Source: Halomonas campaniensis (GTDB lineage Bacteria > Pseudomonadota > Gammaproteobacteria > Pseudomonadales > Halomonadaceae). Taken from it: a DNA stretch of 42,861 bases. The notes under the pieces were generated by a model. That model saw only the letters and a program-made list of their open reading frames with translations. It was not told the DNA's origin and searched no databases. A program made the translations under genes and the position numbers. This document shows, piece by piece, positions 37,728 through 42,861 of the stretch (position 1 is the stretch's first letter; every line of letters starts with the position of its first letter). The DNA lies in the NCBI RefSeq assembly GCF_002211105.1, contig NZ_JPUA01000010.1, positions 1-42,861 on the forward strand, in the 5' to 3' direction.

Positions 37728-38804
37728 TTAGCGGGAAGGCAGAAAATCCATGGGATCTTGCGGCTGCCCATCACGGCGAACCTCAAAGTGTAATCTGACG
37801 TTTTCTGCATCGCTATCCCCCATTGTGGCAATCACCTCGCCGGCCTCGACCACGTCATTTTCCTTGACCCGCAAGCTGTCGTTATGGGCATACGCACTTA
37901 GGAATTGATCGTTGTGCTTGAGTAGGATGAGGTTGCCATACCCCCTGACACCACTGCCCGCATAGACCACGATGCCGGGGCCTGCCGCTTTTACAGGTTG
38001 CCCCTTTTCACCGGCGATATCAATCCCAGCGGTGATGCTATTACCCTGACCAAACTCTCCGACCACATTGCCATCAGCAGGCCACTGCCAGGCGATGTTT
38101 TCAGCGGGCGTATAGGTGCGCGAAGAGCGGTCTACGCTAGCGCTTTGAGCAGGAGCGGCCGCTTCGCGCTGGGGTTCGGGTTCAGACGCTGGCTGCGGTT
38201 CTGGCGCTTGCGCTGGTTCTGATTCTGGCTGTGGCGCAGGCTGCTCGGCGGGTTCGGGCTCTGGGTCAGCTGCGGCGACCACTTCAGGCTGGGGCGTTGA
38301 CGAAGGGCTATTGGCGGACTCAGCCACTTGCTCTGCTGCATCTTCGGCCTCTCGCTCAGCCGTAAGGCGCCGATTACGCTCAATCGCCGACTCATCGGGC
38401 AGCAACCAATCCAACTCTTGATCATCACGCGCCACTGAGGCTGTCTGCGGGCTCAACCCGGTCGCCACAGCGCCTCCGCCGCGGGAGGTATTTGCAGCGG
38501 GCTGGTTACTGTCCGCGGATGAAACGCCTTCGCGCAGAGCGATGGTTTGCCCTGGCCGGATTTGGTAAGGCGGGCTAATGTTATTCATTGCCGCGAGCTG
38601 GCGATAATCCAAATTGTGCTGCCACGCAATGCCATACAGGGTATCGCCGGCTTTAACCGTATATTGGGGCGAGTTTTCCACCGCCTGGCGTGCCTGACTT
38701 AAATCCCGCACCTGGGGGCTTCCGCCTTGCTGGCTGGCACAGCCAGCAATTGCCAGTGCCAGCGCCGACATCATTAGTGCTTTAGGTAGATAACCTTTAC
38801 GCAT
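37728..38804 (-). CDS. nlpD: NlpD-type LysM / degenerate M23 lipoprotein, amidase activator
   Basis: A 358-residue outer-membrane lipoprotein. The signal ends in a lipobox with C22 (AIAGCASQQ). A LysM domain follows (about residues 48-92: YTVKAGDTLYGIAWQHNLDYRQLAAMNNI). Next is a long Pro/Glu/Gln/Ala-rich linker (about 165-215), then an M23 domain (about 240-358). The M23 metal ligands are partly lost: GIDIAG lacks the upstream His and LHFEVR is preceded by Arg instead of His. This is the NlpD/EnvC condition, so it should activate a peptidoglycan amidase (AmiC in E. coli) rather than cut cell wall itself. It precedes rpoS. Confidence 0.94.
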   Translation of the reverse strand: MRKGYLPKALMMSALALAIAGCASQQGGSPQVRDLSQARQAVENSPQYTVKAGDTLYGIAWQHNLDYRQLAAMNNISPPYQIRPGQTIALREGVSSADSNQPAANTSRGGGAVATGLSPQTASVARDDQELDWLLPDESAIERNRRLTAEREAEDAAEQVAESANSPSSTPQPEVVAAADPEPEPAEQPAPQPESEPAQAPEPQPASEPEPQREAAAPAQSASVDRSSRTYTPAENIAWQWPADGNVVGEFGQGNSITAGIDIAGEKGQPVKAAGPGIVVYAGSGVRGYGNLILLKHNDQFLSAYAHNDSLRVKENDVVEAGEVIATMGDSDAENVRLHFEVRRDGQPQDPMDFLPSR

Positions 38805-38810
38805 ATAAAC

Positions 38811-39770
38811 CTACTCCTTTTCAGCGCCAAGCTGGGTATCGATTGACCGACGATCCGCATATCGGTTGAGTAACACGACAATAAGGGCACCTACGGCCAT
38901 TAGCGCGACAACACCGACCACTTGTGCCGAAGCATCGGTCAATGCGGCATAGTCAGCGGGCAATAAATAGCGGTACTCCAGAGGAATCATTTGCCCTTCT
39001 GGCCCGATTTGATAGCGTAACAGTTCACGCCATGGCCAGAGAACCGGTAGCGAACCGACAATAAACCCCAATAGCAGTTGCATGGTTGAGGTGTGATGAT
39101 GCCGTAACAACCAGGACAGCAGCCGTGAAAACAGCGCCAATCCCACCATACAGCCCATGCCAAACAGTATAATAATACCCATATCAAGGCTGCGGATTGC
39201 GCCCATGATGGTGCCGTAGAGCCCCATGGTCAGCAATAGAAAGCTGCCTGAAACGCCCGGCAATAGCATGGCGCTAATCGCGATGCAGCCTGCCACCATC
39301 ACTACCAGTGCTTCATTACCAATTAATAACACCAGTGGCATCATGCCTGGCAACGCCTGGGCGAGCACTAACCCAACCAGTAGCGGCAGTAAATACCATA
39401 GTTTCCAGCCATTACTCGCTTGCCATACCACCAAAGCAGAGGCGGAGACCAGGCCAAAAAAGAACCCATCCAGCAGCAGCGGGTGCGCTTCCATCAACCA
39501 GAGTGCTAAATGCGCCACACTAAACAGGCTAACCGCGACCCCCGCCAGTAGAGGCACCAGAAAGGCGAGATTCAAATGGTTACTAAGAGCCCGCCAGCCG
39601 CCGCGATGCCAAGCGCCAATAGCGCTGGGTCCAAACTGTTTGATCGTATTGATCAGCTCTTCATAAATACCGCTAATAAACGCAATTGTTCCTCCCGACA
39701 CGCCGGGCACCGCGTCGGCAGCGCCCATCCCTGCGCCTCTTAAAAATATTCCCAAGGGTTGCCGCTTCAA
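38811..39770 (-). CDS. DUF368 membrane protein, PopT-type undecaprenyl-phosphate transporter
   Basis: A 319-residue polytopic membrane protein with about nine to ten helices. The DUF368 signature occurs near residues 21-33 (ADAVPGVSGGTIAF), and a matching LPGVSGSFLLLT lies in the second half, which suggests an internal inverted repeat. DUF368 proteins (PopT of Vibrio cholerae) were shown to recycle undecaprenyl phosphate across the inner membrane, most importantly at alkaline pH. The start is TTG, supported by AAGGAG seven bases upstream and a TTGA overlap with the pcm stop. It sits between pcm and nlpD, six bases upstream of nlpD. Confidence 0.9.
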   Translation of the reverse strand: MKRQPLGIFLRGAGMGAADAVPGVSGGTIAFISGIYEELINTIKQFGPSAIGAWHRGGWRALSNHLNLAFLVPLLAGVAVSLFSVAHLALWLMEAHPLLLDGFFFGLVSASALVVWQASNGWKLWYLLPLLVGLVLAQALPGMMPLVLLIGNEALVVMVAGCIAISAMLLPGVSGSFLLLTMGLYGTIMGAIRSLDMGIIILFGMGCMVGLALFSRLLSWLLRHHHTSTMQLLLGFIVGSLPVLWPWRELLRYQIGPEGQMIPLEYRYLLPADYAALTDASAQVVGVVALMAVGALIVVLLNRYADRRSIDTQLGAEKE

Positions 39771-40444
39771 TCCACTACTCCTTGCAGTAAGGGTACAAAA
39801 CGCACGGGCTCAAGCCGACGTTTTTCAAAGGCACTGCCGATGCGCTTTACCTGAGTAAGCCACTGGCTGCCATCGGGCTCTTCTAACGGGGCGATGAGCA
39901 CCCCATCATGGCTCAATTGCTCAAGTAGCGCTGTAGGCACCGTCTGAGCACAGGCGGTGAGTAAAATAACGTCAAACGGCGCGGCGTCAGGCCAACCAAA
40001 ACCACCGTCTGCCACCGCCAGGGTGGCAGGTGCTGCTAGCCGTCTTAAGCGCTCAGCCGCTCGCTCGTGTAGCGCGCTGATACGCTCAATGGAGTAGAGC
40101 TCTTCGACCAATCGCGACAGGATCAGCGTCTGATAGCCAGACCCTGTTCCCAGTTCGAGCACTCTGCGCGGCACGGCGCGCAGCACGAGCTCTGTCATCC
40201 GCGCCACAATAAACGGCTGCGAGAGCGTTTGGCTAAACCCAATCGGCAGCGCGGTATCTTCATAGGCGCGATGAGCCAGCGCTTCGTCAACAAATAGATG
40301 ACGCGGCTCACTGGCCATCACCTCCAGCACCCGGGCGTCGCTAATGCCCTGTTGCATGAGGCGTTCGACCATACGGTCACGGGTGCGCTGGGAGGTCATG
40401 CCGCGACCGCGCAGCTCTCCTGGAGAGATATCAGGCAAAAACAT
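39767..40444 (-). CDS. pcm: Protein-L-isoaspartate O-methyltransferase
   Basis: A 225-residue AdoMet-dependent enzyme that initiates repair of isoaspartyl residues in aged proteins. The core begins [19 protein letters not shown] and has [20 protein letters not shown], the AdoMet motif [12 protein letters not shown] and GVLIAPL. The start is open to question. ATG at 40444 has AGGA eight bases upstream and overlaps surE by 14 bases; ATG at 40399 matches the usual N-terminus of Pseudomonas Pcm but has no near Shine-Dalgarno. The order surE-pcm-(DUF368)-nlpD-rpoS is the stress/survival cluster of gammaproteobacteria. Confidence 0.94.
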   Translation of the reverse strand: MFLPDISPGELRGRGMTSQRTRDRMVERLMQQGISDARVLEVMASEPRHLFVDEALAHRAYEDTALPIGFSQTLSQPFIVARMTELVLRAVPRRVLELGTGSGYQTLILSRLVEELYSIERISALHERAAERLRRLAAPATLAVADGGFGWPDAAPFDVILLTACAQTVPTALLEQLSHDGVLIAPLEEPDGSQWLTQVKRIGSAFEKRRLEPVRFVPLLQGVVD

Positions 40445-41177
40445 CCAACCATTCCTGCACATCGTTAAGCGCGGGGTGCCGCGTTAGGTCTGTTTGTAGA
40501 GGGGTAATCGACACATAGCCCGCTTCGACGGCAGCAAAATCGGTATCATCGCCGTCATCAGCATTGGCGGCTACCGGCGCAATCCAGTAGCGCGTGCGCC
40601 CACGCGGGTCTTGAACCGCCAACGGCTTCTCTGCTGGCCCACGATAGCCTAAGCGCGTCACTTTAACGCCTTTAATCTCCTCCCAGGGCACATCGGGCAC
40701 ATTGACATTCAGCAGTGTTCGCGGCGGAAGCGAGAGCTGATCCGCAGCACCAATCAAAGTGCCTGCCACCCGGGCAGCAGTCGCAAAATGGCGCTCGCCG
40801 CACAGCGACATGGCAATCGCCGTCATCCCCAAATTGCGCCCCTCCATCGCCGCCGCAACGGTGCCCGAGTAGAGCACATCGTCACCCAGATTACTGCCGT
40901 GGTTGATACCTGAGATAACTAAATCGGGTTTTTCGTCCCACACACCGTGAACGCCCAAATAGACGCAGTCCGCAGGCGTACCATCGACGCTGTAAAAGCC
41001 GTTATCCAGCGGCGTCAACGAGAGTGGTCGTGACAAAGTAAGCGAGTTGCTGGCACCGCTACGGTCACGGTCAGGCGCCACTACGCGGATATTGGCATGG
41101 GCCAACAGCGCATCGTGCAGCGCACGCAGTCCCGGTGCGTGCACACCATCATCATTGGAAAGCAGTAGTCGCCGCAT
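40431..41177 (-). CDS. surE: 5'/3'-nucleotidase SurE
   Basis: A 248-residue survival phosphatase that removes phosphate from nucleoside 5'- and 3'-monophosphates and short polyphosphate. Metal-binding residues lie in [13 protein letters not shown] (the DD pair) and [25 protein letters not shown], and the SGASNSLT segment supplies the conserved Ser. AGGAG lies before the ATG. It overlaps pcm and follows truD after a 116-base gap. Confidence 0.96.
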   Translation of the reverse strand: MRRLLLSNDDGVHAPGLRALHDALLAHANIRVVAPDRDRSGASNSLTLSRPLSLTPLDNGFYSVDGTPADCVYLGVHGVWDEKPDLVISGINHGSNLGDDVLYSGTVAAAMEGRNLGMTAIAMSLCGERHFATAARVAGTLIGAADQLSLPPRTLLNVNVPDVPWEEIKGVKVTRLGYRGPAEKPLAVQDPRGRTRYWIAPVAANADDGDDTDFAAVEAGYVSITPLQTDLTRHPALNDVQEWLDVFA

Positions 41178-41293
41178 GGCGGGTCTCCTTGATCATAAGC
41201 GCGTAACGTGACGGCTCGTATCCATCACTTTTACTAACCTCTAAGCCTGATTAGCCATCCAGACACTGACGGCTGCGTTCAGCCCACCTAACG

Positions 41294-42325
41294 TCAGCTC
41301 GCTAATATCAGCTCACCCAGCACGGCGGTGGCGAAACTGCCCCGCGGCAGTGCAAACGAAAGTAGGACGGCGCCAGGTTCCCAAGTGAGTTGGGGGTTAA
41401 GCAGCCGCATACGCAGTGCTCGGCGCGCCTGTTTTACCCCGCTGCGCTCTAAGCCACTACATAGACCTGGATAGTGCTGCAGCAAACGCGCCTCATAAAC
41501 CCCAGCATCGCCTTCACCAGCTTCGCCAACACCCCACAACACCCCCGTGGGGTGCACATCCAGCTCCGCTGCACGCCCCTGGAGCGCCGCGTCGGTGGCA
41601 TCGATACCAAACACGCTTTGCGTGCCGTCCAGCATTAACGTATCGCCCGCCAGCGGCTGTGACCAAGTGCCATCGGCGATGCGCGCGCTGAGTAGTTCAT
41701 TAAACAGAAAACTGCGCGCAGTGGAGAGCATCATACCCTGGCGATCGTCGCGTTTACGCCAACCTCGGTTAAGTAATGCTTCGGCACGCTGAAGATTGCG
41801 TCCCTCCGGGCCAAAGCGCTGGGGGCCAAAATAGTTGGGCACGCCATGCTGACAGAGTGCTTCCCAGCGACCAATAAAATCGTCGCCCTCAATGGCTTCA
41901 CCGCTCAAGCGCAAAACGAACCGATTCGTACGGTGAACGCCACGTTTGAGTTTACGCGGGTGACGCGCCTGCTCCACGACCGTGATGCCCAGCGCAGTAA
42001 GCGACTGCTCAAGCTCAGCCGGCGCGTCACGACCGGGCAGATGCACACTTAGCCACTGGCGCGTGACGGCAATACGGTCTTTCATGCCGGAATAACCAAT
42101 ATCACGAGGCGTTACGCCGCAAAGCCGACTTAAGGTCTTGACGACATCTAACGTGGTTTGATTGCGCTTTTCAACTCGCAGCCACAGATGCTCCCCGTGC
42201 GCTTCGGGGGTAAAATCAAGCTGCTCATCGACCCAGAAGTCTTCCGGCTGGGCACGGTACTGGCCCGGTTTGGGCGCACCAAACTGAGCGTCTAAACAGC
42301 GCTGCCACTCCGGCATATCAATCAT
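41294..42325 (-). CDS. truD: tRNA pseudouridine(13) synthase
   Basis: A 343-residue TruD-family enzyme that isomerises U13 in tRNA-Glu. The nucleophilic Asp lies in [17 protein letters not shown], and the N-terminus shows [13 protein letters not shown] and [29 protein letters not shown] is the second family motif. The start at 42325 is chosen because GAGG lies six bases upstream and it overlaps the ispF end by eight bases; the frame to 42379 lies inside ispF. ispF-truD-surE is a conserved order in gammaproteobacteria. Confidence 0.95.
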   Translation of the reverse strand: MIDMPEWQRCLDAQFGAPKPGQYRAQPEDFWVDEQLDFTPEAHGEHLWLRVEKRNQTTLDVVKTLSRLCGVTPRDIGYSGMKDRIAVTRQWLSVHLPGRDAPAELEQSLTALGITVVEQARHPRKLKRGVHRTNRFVLRLSGEAIEGDDFIGRWEALCQHGVPNYFGPQRFGPEGRNLQRAEALLNRGWRKRDDRQGMMLSTARSFLFNELLSARIADGTWSQPLAGDTLMLDGTQSVFGIDATDAALQGRAAELDVHPTGVLWGVGEAGEGDAGVYEARLLQHYPGLCSGLERSGVKQARRALRMRLLNPQLTWEPGAVLLSFALPRGSFATAVLGELILAS

Positions 42326-42806
42326 TAAGCGCCTCAGCACGATTAAGTAGCACCACCGCCTCCGCGGCGATGCCTTCACCGCGCCCGGTGAAGCCTAATC
42401 GTTCGGTGGTGGTGGCTTTCACGTTGACTTGGCCAAGCCCAACGTCTAAATCGGCGGCAATGACTTTCCGCATGGCCTCGATATGTGGCGCCATTTTGGG
42501 CGCTTGGGCCATCAGCGTGGCGTCGATATTGACTACCCCATAGCCTTGTTCCTGAACAAGCATGACCACGTGCCGTAGCAGTTCGCGACTATCAGCGCCC
42601 TCCCATGCCGGGTCAGTGTCCGGAAAGTGGCGGCCAATATCGCCCAGCGCACAGGCGCCCAACAGTGCATCGCTAATGGCATGAAGCAGCACATCGCCAT
42701 CGGAGTGGGCCACAAAACCGTGCTCAAACGGCAGCTTAACGCCGCCGATCATTAAATGATCGCCGGGGCCGAAACGGTGTACATCGAATCCGTGGCCGAT
42801 ACGCAT
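42318..42806 (-). CDS. ispF: 2-C-methyl-D-erythritol 2,4-cyclodiphosphate synthase
   Basis: A 162-residue enzyme of the MEP isoprenoid pathway that cyclises CDP-ME 2-phosphate with loss of CMP. It starts [18 protein letters not shown] (zinc ligands D8, H10), has [32 protein letters not shown] in the middle (third zinc His and the diphosphate loop), and [22 protein letters not shown] at the end. AGGAG precedes the ATG. Its usual partner ispD would lie just beyond the right edge. Only 55 bases remain upstream, and I cannot assign them with confidence. Confidence 0.97.
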   Translation of the reverse strand: MRIGHGFDVHRFGPGDHLMIGGVKLPFEHGFVAHSDGDVLLHAISDALLGACALGDIGRHFPDTDPAWEGADSRELLRHVVMLVQEQGYGVVNIDATLMAQAPKMAPHIEAMRKVIAADLDVGLGQVNVKATTTERLGFTGRGEGIAAEAVVLLNRAEALND

Positions 42807-42861
42807 TATAAGCTCCTAGTGATTAAAGCCTGCCTGGCGTGTTAGCGGCTTTTTCCGCCCT

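Noticed and set aside
37728..38804. nlpD as an active M23 endopeptidase
   Set aside because: The His ligands expected before GIDIAG and in the HLHFEV motif are absent.
42807..42861. C-terminal end of ispD at the right edge
   Set aside because: The position fits, but two of the three minus-strand frames give plausible short tails and none has a diagnostic residue, so no call is made.

Overview
The window reads as a chromosomal segment of a moderately GC-rich gammaproteobacterium. Gene content, protein sequences and gene order point to the Halomonadaceae (Halomonas or Vreelandella-like). I infer this from the mix of Pseudomonas-like clusters (lptD next to amgK-murU; osmC-speD; ispF-truD-surE-pcm-nlpD-rpoS) with E. 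coli-like clusters (lptD-surA-pdxA-rsmA-apaG-apaH; rpsU-dnaG-rpoD). Most of the window is core housekeeping sequence. I see no rRNA, tRNA, CRISPR array, prophage or plasmid backbone, and no gene-free stretch longer than 300 bases.

Layout. 1-66 is the right-hand end of an IS3-family element. 107-2744 holds a DnaQ-like exonuclease and a cNMP/CBS/DUF294 signalling protein. 3001-5284 holds a DUF4168 exported protein, a DMT transporter and an EAL phosphodiesterase. 5300-9272 (minus strand) holds mtgA, the glutathione-dependent formaldehyde pathway (fghA and class III alcohol dehydrogenase) and an exported metallo-beta-lactamase-fold hydrolase, which is divergent from a LysR regulator at 9403. 10311-14287 holds L-serine deaminase, an unknown membrane protein and a frameshifted AbgT transporter. 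14375-18778 is the macromolecular synthesis operon rpsU-dnaG-rpoD, and 19003-22811 holds tsaD, plsY, folB-folK and cca.

22811-31264 is the lptD-surA-pdxA-rsmA-apaG-apaH locus. Here it is split between apaG and apaH by a two-gene cassette on the opposite strand: a 59-residue twin-arginine micro-protein whose stop overlaps the start of a GMC-family FAD oxidoreductase. 31335-32998 is the amgK-murU peptidoglycan recycling pair, and 33076-34295 is osmC-speD. 34376-37564 holds an LpxL-type acyltransferase, alr and rpoS. 37728-42806 runs back through nlpD, a DUF368 undecaprenyl-phosphate transporter family gene, pcm, surE, truD and ispF.

Functional themes are envelope biogenesis (mtgA, lptD, surA, lpxL, alr, amgK, murU, DUF368, nlpD, plsY), information processing (rpoD, rpoS, dnaG, rpsU, rsmA, cca, tsaD, truD), cofactor synthesis (folB, folK, pdxA, ispF) and aldehyde detoxification. 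The least ordinary items are the Tat micro-protein/GMC cassette, a 97-base structured palindromic element at 7021-7117, a CCA-adding enzyme with a histidine pentapeptide repeat and no recognisable HD motif, the AbgT frameshift, and the DUF368 gene in the nlpD-rpoS cluster.
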